This document shows, piece after piece, positions 13,192-20,323 of a stretch of 20,323 nt of DNA (positions within the stretch are counted from its first letter, which is position 1; each line of letters begins with the position of its first letter). The notes beneath the pieces were generated by a model. It was given only the letters and a program-made list of their open reading frames with translations. It searched no databases and was not told the DNA's origin. Origin of the DNA: DATLMR01 sp035537555 (GTDB taxonomy: Bacteria > Acidobacteriota > Blastocatellia > UBA7656); the NCBI GenBank assembly GCA_035537555.1, contig DATLMR010000308.1, forward strand, positions 1 through 20,323, written 5' to 3'. The position numbers and the translations under genes were made by a program.

Positions 13192-15720
13192 ATGGAGACA
13201 CAGTATCGTTGCAAAAACAGGAACAGGCAGGACGCGGTCCGCGTGACCAAGGGCGCGGACGGCAGACCCGTTCTAAACGGCATAGATTATCTTGAGGTCG
13301 CATCGGCCGACCAGATGACGCTTTCGCTGCGCTTCATTCACCCTGTCCCGGGTCAGCCGGACGGGGCGCCGCCTCCGCCCGCGGCCGATCTCGACGAGAA
13401 GAACTTTCGCATAGAGGGCGGCGTGCGGACCCGGGGCGTGCGGGTCCTTTCGGCCGTCTCCTCGAACGACACCGTCACGCTCGCGGTGAACGAGCCGGGC
13501 GATTTTTCGATCTACACCCTGCGCCTCGTCTCGTCGCCCGACAGCGACATACCGCCCGCGGGATTCGACCCGCGGCTATCGTCGGTCGAGTTTTCCTTCA
13601 AGGTCGAATGCCCGAGCGAGTTCGATTGCAGGCCCGCCGACGAGTGCCCGCCCGAAAGGCTCGACGAGCCGCTGATCGACTACCTGGCTAAAGATTACGG
13701 AAGCTTTCGCCGCCTGATGCTCGACCGCATGGCCACGACCATGCCCGAATGGAAAGAGCGCAACCCGTCGGATATCGGCATCGCGCTCGTCGAAGCCGTC
13801 GCCTACGTCGCGGACCACCTCAGCTACTACCAGGATGCGGTGGCGACGGAAAGTTATCTCGGCACGGCGCGCCAGAGGGTATCGGTGCGAAGGCACGCCC
13901 GCCTGCTCGATTACAGAATGCACGACGGCTCGAACGCGCGGGCGTGGGTCACGTTCGAAGTCGAGGGGGGCGCCGACGGCCTGGTCCTTCAGCCGGGCAC
14001 GCCCCTGCTCACTCGCGGCTCCCGCGAGGAATCGGAAGATGTGCAGATCGATCCCGCAAAGCTCGCGGGCATCCTCGAAGCCGCGCACGATGAAAAGCCG
14101 GTCGTGTTCGAGACATTGCACGCCGTCACCCTCCGAAGCGCGCACGACGAGATCAGGTTTTACACGTGGGGCGACGCGGAATGCTGCCTGCCGCGCGGCG
14201 CGACCCGCGCGACTTTGCGCAACTCTCCCGCGCTCGACCTGGAAGCGGGCGATTGCCTGATCTTCGAGGAGGTGATAAGCCCGGCCACGGGGCAGGGGCC
14301 TGACGCGGACCCCGCCCATCGCCAGGCCGTTCGCCTCACCCGCGTGATCGACAGGAGCGCGGCCGATACTCCCCTCACGGACCCGCTCACGGGCGAGCAG
14401 GTGATGGAAATCGAATGGGGCGTGGGCGATGCGCTCGGCTTCCCTCTCTGCCTCTCCGCGAGGATCGCCCGCGAGACGGGCGACGAATACGTGGAAGACA
14501 CGAGCATCGCGCGCGGCAACGTGGCGCTCGCGGACCACGGGCTCACGATCTTCGAGCGGCTCGAAGCCCTTGGGGAGGAGACGGCCGGCGGGCCGGTCTT
14601 GAGAGCGGGGCCGGTCACGCAGCAGGGCCGCGCGCGCGACGGCTACGGTCGAATCGTGCTCGACGGCGAAAAGGAGCCCGCGCCCTTCGAGGCGTCCGCG
14701 CCCGCTTCGTCCGCCATGCAATGGCACATGCGGGACGCGCTGCCGGTCGCGAGGCTGATCGAGAACGGCGACGGAAGCAGGCCCTGGCGGCCTCGTCACG
14801 ACCTGCTCGGCAGCGACAGGTTCGACCGCCATTTCGCGCTCGAAACGGACAACAACGGGCGGGCGCACGTGCGATTCGGAGACGGCACGCACGGGGCGAG
14901 GCCCGGGGCGGGATCAGACTTCATCGCGCAGTACCGGACGGGCAACGGGCCGGAGGGCAATGTCGGGAGAGACTCGATCTTGCGCGTCGCGCTCGCGGGG
15001 TCGGGCGTCAAGAGGGTGCGCAATCCTCTGCCCGCGTCGGGCGGCAAGAGCCCGGAGTCCGTAGAGCAGGTGCGCCTCTACGCGCCGCAGGCCTTTCGCA
15101 CTCAGGAGCGCGCCGTCACGGAAGCCGATTATGCGGAGGTCGCCGAGCGGCACCCGGACGTGCAGAAGGCCGTGGCGACTCTCCGCTGGACCGGAAGCTG
15201 GCACACGGTATTCATCACGGTGGACCGCGGGGGCGGGAGGCCCGTCGATGCGTACTTCAAATCGGCTCTGGGAGCCTTTTTGGAGCGTTTCCGCATGGCC
15301 GGCGAGGACCTTGAGATCGACGGCCCGCGCTTCGTGCCGCTCGACATAGCCTTCGGCGTCTGCGTCGCTCCGGGGCATTTCAGGAGCCAGGTCAAAGCCG
15401 ACCTGCTAAGGCTCTTCAGCAACCGCGACCTGCCCGGCGGCGGGCGCGGCTTCTTCCATCCCGATAATTTCACGTTCGGCCAGCCGCTCTACCTCAGCCG
15501 GATGATCGCGGCCGCGATGCAGGTGCCGGGGGTGCTCTGGGTGGACGCGGAAGATGTTCCGTCCAGGCCCAATCGCTTCCGGCGATGGGGCCAGCCCTCG
15601 CGCGGCGAGTACGCGCAGGGGCGGATCGCCTTCGGCCGCCTGGAGATCGCGCGGCTCGACAACGATCCGAGCCTGCCTGAAAACGGGCGCATCGAGTTTC
15701 TTATGGAGGGTGGTCTCTGA
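13192..15720 (+). CDS. Baseplate J-like wedge protein (Afp11-like)
   Basis: This 842-aa protein is a large baseplate wedge component of the gpJ/T4 gp6 type. Recognisable parts are a beta-rich N-terminal domain (to about 135), a Cys cluster (C140, C146, C152) before LIDYLAKDYGSFRRLMLDRM, then DIGIALVEAVAYVADHLSYYQDAVATESYLGTARQR, and near the C-terminus VRFGDGTHGARP, YRTGNGPEGNVG, NPLPASGG and ERAVTEADYAEVAERHPDVQKA. These are standard eCIS baseplate-J signatures. I chose the ATG right after the gp25-like stop; an in-frame ATG nine codons upstream lies inside that gene. The Cys cluster may bind metal, which is inference. Confidence 0.94.
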   Translation: METQYRCKNRNRQDAVRVTKGADGRPVLNGIDYLEVASADQMTLSLRFIHPVPGQPDGAPPPPAADLDEKNFRIEGGVRTRGVRVLSAVSSNDTVTLAVNEPGDFSIYTLRLVSSPDSDIPPAGFDPRLSSVEFSFKVECPSEFDCRPADECPPERLDEPLIDYLAKDYGSFRRLMLDRMATTMPEWKERNPSDIGIALVEAVAYVADHLSYYQDAVATESYLGTARQRVSVRRHARLLDYRMHDGSNARAWVTFEVEGGADGLVLQPGTPLLTRGSREESEDVQIDPAKLAGILEAAHDEKPVVFETLHAVTLRSAHDEIRFYTWGDAECCLPRGATRATLRNSPALDLEAGDCLIFEEVISPATGQGPDADPAHRQAVRLTRVIDRSAADTPLTDPLTGEQVMEIEWGVGDALGFPLCLSARIARETGDEYVEDTSIARGNVALADHGLTIFERLEALGEETAGGPVLRAGPVTQQGRARDGYGRIVLDGEKEPAPFEASAPASSAMQWHMRDALPVARLIENGDGSRPWRPRHDLLGSDRFDRHFALETDNNGRAHVRFGDGTHGARPGAGSDFIAQYRTGNGPEGNVGRDSILRVALAGSGVKRVRNPLPASGGKSPESVEQVRLYAPQAFRTQERAVTEADYAEVAERHPDVQKAVATLRWTGSWHTVFITVDRGGGRPVDAYFKSALGAFLERFRMAGEDLEIDGPRFVPLDIAFGVCVAPGHFRSQVKADLLRLFSNRDLPGGGRGFFHPDNFTFGQPLYLSRMIAAAMQVPGVLWVDAEDVPSRPNRFRRWGQPSRGEYAQGRIAFGRLEIARLDNDPSLPENGRIEFLMEGGL

Positions 15721-18473
15721 TGAAAGAGGGTCAGCCGTCTGACAATACCCGGCTGGATGCGTGCGGCTGTTGCGACGGGGAGCACGTGGAGCCTGCGATC
15801 TACAATCGCCCCGGCCTTCCGGCCCTGGCTTATCGAATCGGCACGCACGCGACCTTCTTCCGAAGGATGGTCGCGGGCCTCGGCGGCGCGATCATTCCTG
15901 ACGGGCAGCACGCGGGCGCTCGCCCGCTCGACCGGTTAGCCACCCGCGCCCTCGATGACCCTTCGATCTCTCTGCTCGACGCGGCGGCAACCGTCGCCGA
16001 CGTGCTGGCCTTCTACCAGGAGCGAATCGCGAACGAGGTCTACCTTCGCACCTCCTCCGAGCGCCGCTCGATACTGGAGCTGGCGCGGGCGATAGGCTAC
16101 GAGCTGAACCCCGGCGTCTCGGCCTCGACCTTCCTGGCCTTCACGCTCGAAGACCTTCCGGGCGCTCCGAAGACCTCGGTCGTCCCGAAAGGCGCGAGGG
16201 TGCAGAGCGTCCCCCCGCAGGGAAAGCTGCCCCAGACCTTCGAGACGTCTGAAGAGATAACCGCGCGGGCCGAATGGGGAGCGATTCGCCCGCGCCTGAC
16301 TCAACCCCAGCTCTTGCAGGGCGACGTGCCTTATATCTTTCTGAAGGGCGCGGCGGCGAACCTCAATCAGGGTGATCGCGTGCTGATAGTCAAAGGGGGC
16401 ACCTTCGATAACGATGTCGCGGTGCAGACCGTGAGAAAAGTGGAGGTGGCGGCCGACCAGCTCTCGACGCTCGTGCTCTTCACTCCTCCCCCGATCTCCG
16501 TACTGCCCTACGAGACGCCTTACTGGCTGGACCCTGGAACGATCGAGACGAACGTCGAGCTTAAAGACTCGACGATCGAGAATCACATCATCGCCAGGAG
16601 ATGGACCGACCGCGACCTGAACGTTTTTCTGAGCATCAACAACTGGGACGCCGGCGACCTGCTCGACCACCTGGAACGCATGCGGGAGAGCCGCGAGGTT
16701 GCCGGGGACGTTAAGGTATTCGCCCTGCGCGAGCGCTCGGGCTTCTTCGGCCACAACGCGCCCGTCTATCAGAGCCTGCCGAAAGACGCCAACAGCAACG
16801 TGATCTACCCCGGGCACAACTGGGACGCCGGCTGGGAGATATGGATAGACCCGTCGAGCGATCCGCTCGATTACTACTCCGAGGCCGACGCCTACCTGGA
16901 GCGATCCATACCCGGAATTCTTTCCGAAAGCTGGGCCTTTTTCGAGCGATCGAGCGGCCAGGGGGAGGTCTTCAGGATAAAGAGCGTCGGCGAGAAGTCT
17001 CTCGCGAAATTCGCGATCACGGGCAAGGCCACGGGCCTCGTTCTGGCCACCCACGACAATCAAAACCTCAAGGACAATATTCCGAGCAAGAGCCCTAATT
17101 TTCTCGTACGCGACACGACCGCCTTCGTGCGGAGCGAGCAGCTCGAATTATCCGCCCTGCCGTTTCTGGACCCTCTGGCCGCGGGCGAGGCCAAGATATT
17201 ACTCGACAGGCTGATGCTCGGCCTGCGGGCCGGGCAGGCCGTCATTTTAACGGGAGAGCGCGCGGACGCGCCGGGAGTCACGAACAGCGAGGCCCTCGTC
17301 GTGAACGCCGTCAATCACTTCGCGGGCTACACGGAGCTTACGTTCAGGTCCGGCCTGGAGCACCCCTACAGGCGCGAGACGGTGAAGCTGAATGCCAACG
17401 TCGCGCCCGCGACGCACGGCGAGACCGTGCGCGAGATACTCGGGAGCGGCAACAACGCGGAGCCGAACCAGCGCTTCGTACTGAAGCGCCCTCCGCTCAC
17501 ACACGTTCCCGCGCTCTCCCCTTCGGGCGCGAGCGCCGAGCTGGCCGTGCGCGTGAGCGACGTCCTCTGGGACGTGGCGCCCTCGCTTTACGGCCTCGAC
17601 TCGCGCAGCCAGGGCTACGCCGTCCGCATCGACGACGAGGGGAAGGCTTCGGTCATCTTCGGCGACGGCGAGCGGGGCGCGCGCCTGCCCTCGGGCGCAG
17701 AGAACGTTGTCGCGAGCTACCGCACGGGCACGGGGCCGGAGGGCGAGGTTGAAGCGGGCAGCCTCACGCTGCTGCAAACGCGGCCGCTCGGCATTCGAGG
17801 CGTCACCAACCCTCTGCCGGCGAGCGGCGCGGCCGCGCCCCAAAGGCTCGAAGACGCCCGCGAGAATGCGCCGCTCACCGTGCTCACTCTCGACCGGATG
17901 GTCTCGCTTCAAGACTACGAGGACTTCACGCGCTCGTTTGCAGGAATAGGCAAGGCCCAGGCCGTGGCGCTCTGGAACGGAGAGAGCCGCCTCGTGCATA
18001 TCACCATCGCCGCGAGCAGCGGCAAGCCCGTGGATAAGGGATCGAACCTCTACGTCAACCTGCTCAAATCGATGGACGCGTTTCGCGACCCGTCGCGGCA
18101 GGTGCGCGTGGACAGCTTCAGGCTGCTGACGTTCGACGTGGCGGCGAACGTGATAATCGACGCGCGCCACGAAGCCTCCCGCGTGCGCGCGGAGGTCGAA
18201 GCCGCCCTGCTCCGGGCTTTCGCCTTCGCGCGCCGCGCCTTCGGGCAGGCGGTATCGGCGGCCGAGGTGACGACGGTCATCCAGAGAGTCCGGGGCGTGA
18301 TCGCGTGCGACCTCGACGCGCTCAACCTGTCGGGCGAAGCGCCCGGTCCGAGCGATTCGCCGGGCCGGATACTTACGGCCGCGACGGCGCACGAGCAGAA
18401 CAACGAGATCCTCCCCGGCGAGCTGCTGCTGATAAACCCGCTCGGCGTGAAGGTGAGCGAGGTGAAGCAATGA
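15720..18473 (+). CDS. Second baseplate J-like wedge protein (Afp12-like)
   Basis: This 917-aa protein is a paralogue-type second wedge subunit. Signatures include LLDAAATVADVLAFYQERIANEVYLRTSSERRSILELARAIGYEL (about 80-125) and, toward the end, VIFGDGERGARLPSG, YRTGTGPEGEVE, TNPLPASGAAAPQRLEDARENAP and RMVSLQDYEDFTRSFAGIGKAQA, parallel to the first J-like protein. The N-terminus has CGCC (C15, C17, C18), typical for this family. The central 400 residues form a large beta-rich insertion containing two NWDAG motifs. Its start shares one base with the upstream stop, and its end overlaps the next gene by four. In the T4 and Afp baseplates two such proteins associate in each wedge. Confidence 0.94.
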   Translation: MKEGQPSDNTRLDACGCCDGEHVEPAIYNRPGLPALAYRIGTHATFFRRMVAGLGGAIIPDGQHAGARPLDRLATRALDDPSISLLDAAATVADVLAFYQERIANEVYLRTSSERRSILELARAIGYELNPGVSASTFLAFTLEDLPGAPKTSVVPKGARVQSVPPQGKLPQTFETSEEITARAEWGAIRPRLTQPQLLQGDVPYIFLKGAAANLNQGDRVLIVKGGTFDNDVAVQTVRKVEVAADQLSTLVLFTPPPISVLPYETPYWLDPGTIETNVELKDSTIENHIIARRWTDRDLNVFLSINNWDAGDLLDHLERMRESREVAGDVKVFALRERSGFFGHNAPVYQSLPKDANSNVIYPGHNWDAGWEIWIDPSSDPLDYYSEADAYLERSIPGILSESWAFFERSSGQGEVFRIKSVGEKSLAKFAITGKATGLVLATHDNQNLKDNIPSKSPNFLVRDTTAFVRSEQLELSALPFLDPLAAGEAKILLDRLMLGLRAGQAVILTGERADAPGVTNSEALVVNAVNHFAGYTELTFRSGLEHPYRRETVKLNANVAPATHGETVREILGSGNNAEPNQRFVLKRPPLTHVPALSPSGASAELAVRVSDVLWDVAPSLYGLDSRSQGYAVRIDDEGKASVIFGDGERGARLPSGAENVVASYRTGTGPEGEVEAGSLTLLQTRPLGIRGVTNPLPASGAAAPQRLEDARENAPLTVLTLDRMVSLQDYEDFTRSFAGIGKAQAVALWNGESRLVHITIAASSGKPVDKGSNLYVNLLKSMDAFRDPSRQVRVDSFRLLTFDVAANVIIDARHEASRVRAEVEAALLRAFAFARRAFGQAVSAAEVTTVIQRVRGVIACDLDALNLSGEAPGPSDSPGRILTAATAHEQNNEILPGELLLINPLGVKVSEVKQ

Positions 18474-20323
18474 GCGAGTCAGCCTCCGACCGGCTCTATA
18501 ACCTGCTGCCTTCGATCTACAGGCTGCGCGACGTGGAGCAGGGCGAGCCCTTGCGCGCTCTGCTCTCCGTCATCGAGCGCGAGCTGCGGCTGATCGAATC
18601 GGACATAGGCGGGCTCTACGAAAATATCTTCGTGGAAACCTGCGACGAATGGGTGGTGCCTTACATCGGAGACCTGCTCGGCGTTCGCGGGTTGTACCCG
18701 GTAAGCGGAACGGGGTTCAGCCAGCGCGCTTTCGTCGCAAACACGCTCTCTTACCGGCGCAGCAAAGGGACGGTCGCGGTGCTCGAAAGGCTCGCGCGCG
18801 ACGTGACGGGATGGCCCGCGCGCGCGGTCGAGTTCTTCCAGCTCCTCGCGACCACTCAATACCTGAATCACATTCGACCCGGCAATCATCGCACGCCCGA
18901 TCTTCGAGACACGAATCGATTGAACCTGCTCGACGGGGCCTTCGACCAGGCGGCGCACACGGCGGACGTGCGCCACATCGCGAGCAGGAGAGGCAGGCAC
19001 AATATCCCGAACGTCGGCCTTTTCCTGTGGCGTCTGCAGAGCTACCCCCTCCGCGGAGTGAAGCCGCGCCGGGCCGCCGCGCCTCACGAGTACGGCTATC
19101 ACTTCAGCCCCCTCGGCAATCCCGCGCCCCTGTTCACCGCGATCGGAGAAGCCGGGTCGGACCCGGAGCTGCTCGTGCCTGCCGCTATCCGGCCTCTCGC
19201 TCTCTATCTCGACTTGAAGCGATACCGGGAGCTCTATGAATCGGCCGGGCCGCTCGACCGCCCTGCCAACAGCGATTACTACGGCCCGGAGCGCAGCTTC
19301 CGGATCGTGAAGGACGGGGCCGTGGTGCCGCCTCTCGACGTTATGTGCAAGAACCTCGGCGCGTGGGACCGCCCCCCGCCGGGCAAGGTCGCGGTCGATG
19401 TCGAGCTCGGACGCCTGGCCTTCGCCGCGGGCGAAGAGCCTGAAGCCGTATCGGTCGATTACAACTACGGCTTCAGCGCGGACATCGGCGGCGGCCCGTA
19501 TGATCGCAGAAGGGTCCTGGCCGAGGCCGGTCCGGAAACGGCCGTGATCGCGGCGAGGCAGGGAACCGCCGTCGATACTCTCGCGGGCGCGTTGCAGGAA
19601 TGGGAGAACCTGGGAAAGCCTGATGCCGTCATTCGCATCGAAGACGACTGGACCTATTCGGAGCCTTCGCTCGCCGTCGAGCTTCCGAACAAAGGGCGGC
19701 TCGTCATCGAGGCGGCGAGCGGGCACAGGCCGCATCTGAGGCTCACAGGTAAGCTGAAGATCACGGGGCCGGAGGCGCCCGCGACGGTTGCCGATACCGC
19801 CTCGCTCGTTCTCGGCGGCCTGCTCATCGAAGGGGCGATAGAGGCGCGGGGCAAGCTTGAGCTTTCGATTGCCGATTGCACGCTCGTGCCCGGCATCTCG
19901 CTCGACGAGGACGGTCTCGCCCCTCATCCGTACGAGGCGAGCCTCGCGGTCGCGGGCGACGACCTGTCGGAGCTTGTCGTGACAATCGATAGAAGCATCT
20001 CCGGCCCGCTAAGGCTTCCCGCCGCGTGCGAGGGCCTGATCATTCGCGACAGCATAATCGACGCGCCCGTGGGCAAAGGCGCTTCAGAGCCGGCGAGGCC
20101 CGCGATAGCAGGCGACGACGCGGGCGACCGGCCCGGGCCTCCGGCCACTATCGAGCGCTCGACGGTCTTCGGCAAGGTCCACGTAAAAGAGCTGCGGCTG
20201 GCCTCCGAAGTCATCTTCACTTCGACCGCCCTGGCCGAGCGCAAGCAGGCGGGCTGCGTCCGGTTCAGTCACGTCCCGGAGGGGTCGAAGACTCCGCGCC
20301 GTTACTACTGCCAGCCTGAGCTT
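18470..20323 (+). CDS. Tail protein gpI/P2_I-like with long C-terminal extension (partial, 3' cut)
   Basis: The frame is open from the ATG at 18470 to the right edge (618 codons), so the C-terminus is missing. The N-terminal domain is the phage tail P2 gpI type: YNLLPSIYRLRD (10-21), IERELRLIESDIGGLYENIFVETCDEWVVPYIGDLLG (35-71), and SYRRSKGTVAVLERLARDVTGW (94-115). Residues from about 480 onward become a repetitive beta-rich region (for example SLVLGGLLIEGAIEARGKLELSIADCTLVPG and LIIRDSIIDAPVG), suggesting a beta-helix. The last visible segment (CVRFSHVPEGSKTPRRYYCQPEL, given as C596 to L618, with C614) is a known closing block of eCIS members. It starts by ATGA overlap. It likely links the wedge to fibres. 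Confidence 0.88.
   Translation, partial: MSESASDRLYNLLPSIYRLRDVEQGEPLRALLSVIERELRLIESDIGGLYENIFVETCDEWVVPYIGDLLGVRGLYPVSGTGFSQRAFVANTLSYRRSKGTVAVLERLARDVTGWPARAVEFFQLLATTQYLNHIRPGNHRTPDLRDTNRLNLLDGAFDQAAHTADVRHIASRRGRHNIPNVGLFLWRLQSYPLRGVKPRRAAAPHEYGYHFSPLGNPAPLFTAIGEAGSDPELLVPAAIRPLALYLDLKRYRELYESAGPLDRPANSDYYGPERSFRIVKDGAVVPPLDVMCKNLGAWDRPPPGKVAVDVELGRLAFAAGEEPEAVSVDYNYGFSADIGGGPYDRRRVLAEAGPETAVIAARQGTAVDTLAGALQEWENLGKPDAVIRIEDDWTYSEPSLAVELPNKGRLVIEAASGHRPHLRLTGKLKITGPEAPATVADTASLVLGGLLIEGAIEARGKLELSIADCTLVPGISLDEDGLAPHPYEASLAVAGDDLSELVVTIDRSISGPLRLPAACEGLIIRDSIIDAPVGKGASEPARPAIAGDDAGDRPGPPATIERSTVFGKVHVKELRLASEVIFTSTALAERKQAGCVRFSHVPEGSKTPRRYYCQPEL

Noticed and set aside
13576..14892. Long open frame (438 codons) on the minus strand
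   Set aside because: It is antisense to the first J-like wedge gene, with a composition typical of GC-rich shadow frames and no ribosome site.
17247..18470. Minus-strand frame of 407 codons under the second J-like gene
   Set aside because: Antisense to a well-supported gene; Arg/His/Val-rich translation without motifs.
18479..19927. Long open frame (482 codons) on the minus strand
   Set aside because: It lies wholly antisense to the gpI-like gene, which has clear family signatures. Its translation is Arg/Val/Glu-rich with no domain pattern, as expected for GC-rich antisense frames.
1287..20323. Type VI secretion system or prophage
   Set aside because: No TssJLM membrane complex, TssB/TssC pair or ClpV; no capsid, portal, terminase or lysis genes. 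The Pvc16-type cap and the eCIS-type ATPase point to eCIS.

Overview
The window holds most of one extracellular contractile injection system (eCIS): a phage-tail-derived, Afp/PVC-like contractile nanomachine. Sixteen genes lie in one dense plus-strand run from about 1287 to the right edge, where the last gene is cut off. Genes mostly overlap by 1 to 8 bases (typically ATGA), so the run is probably one polycistronic, translationally coupled operon. DNA is GC-rich with strong AGGAGG-type ribosome sites at the head of the operon. ATA (Ile) and AGG/AGA (Arg) codons are used freely despite the high GC. The host is a high-GC bacterium; Acidobacteriota or a deep actinobacterial lineage would fit, but the sequence alone does not settle this.

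Left flank (1-1286): a truncated minus-strand gene of a recognisable but uncharacterised family runs off the left edge. It is followed by about 1.1 kb of poorly coding DNA. That DNA contains a near-consensus minus-strand sigma70-type promoter with a small ORF behind it, GC-rich hairpins, a short direct repeat, and a weaker plus-strand promoter candidate that might serve the eCIS operon.

Operon, in order: contractile sheath with a roughly 100-residue alanine-rich insertion; inner tube; a small baseplate protein with two CxxC pairs; a disordered protein with conserved ends; Pvc16/Afp16-type cap protein; AAA+ ATPase (Afp15-like); a small conserved eCIS protein; an unassigned protein that is the best cargo candidate; an Afp7-like tube/baseplate adaptor; a LysM protein; a gp27/gpD-like hub; a gp5-like OB-fold spike; a PAAR-like tip; a gp25-like wedge; two large baseplate-J-like wedge proteins; and a gpI/tail-P2-like protein with a probable beta-rich C-terminal region.

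The parts form a nearly complete particle: sheath and tube make the contractile barrel; the cap protein closes the distal end; the ATPase probably acts in assembly or disassembly; and the adaptor, hub, spike, tip and wedges make the baseplate. Not seen here are a tape-measure protein, a receptor-binding tail fibre and any obvious enzymatic toxin. These may lie beyond the right edge. The most unusual points are the sheath insertion, the cargo-like gene carrying a GHDFSRVPV segment without the metalloprotease that often bears such a segment, and the division of the Afp7- and Afp8-type functions over separate small genes.
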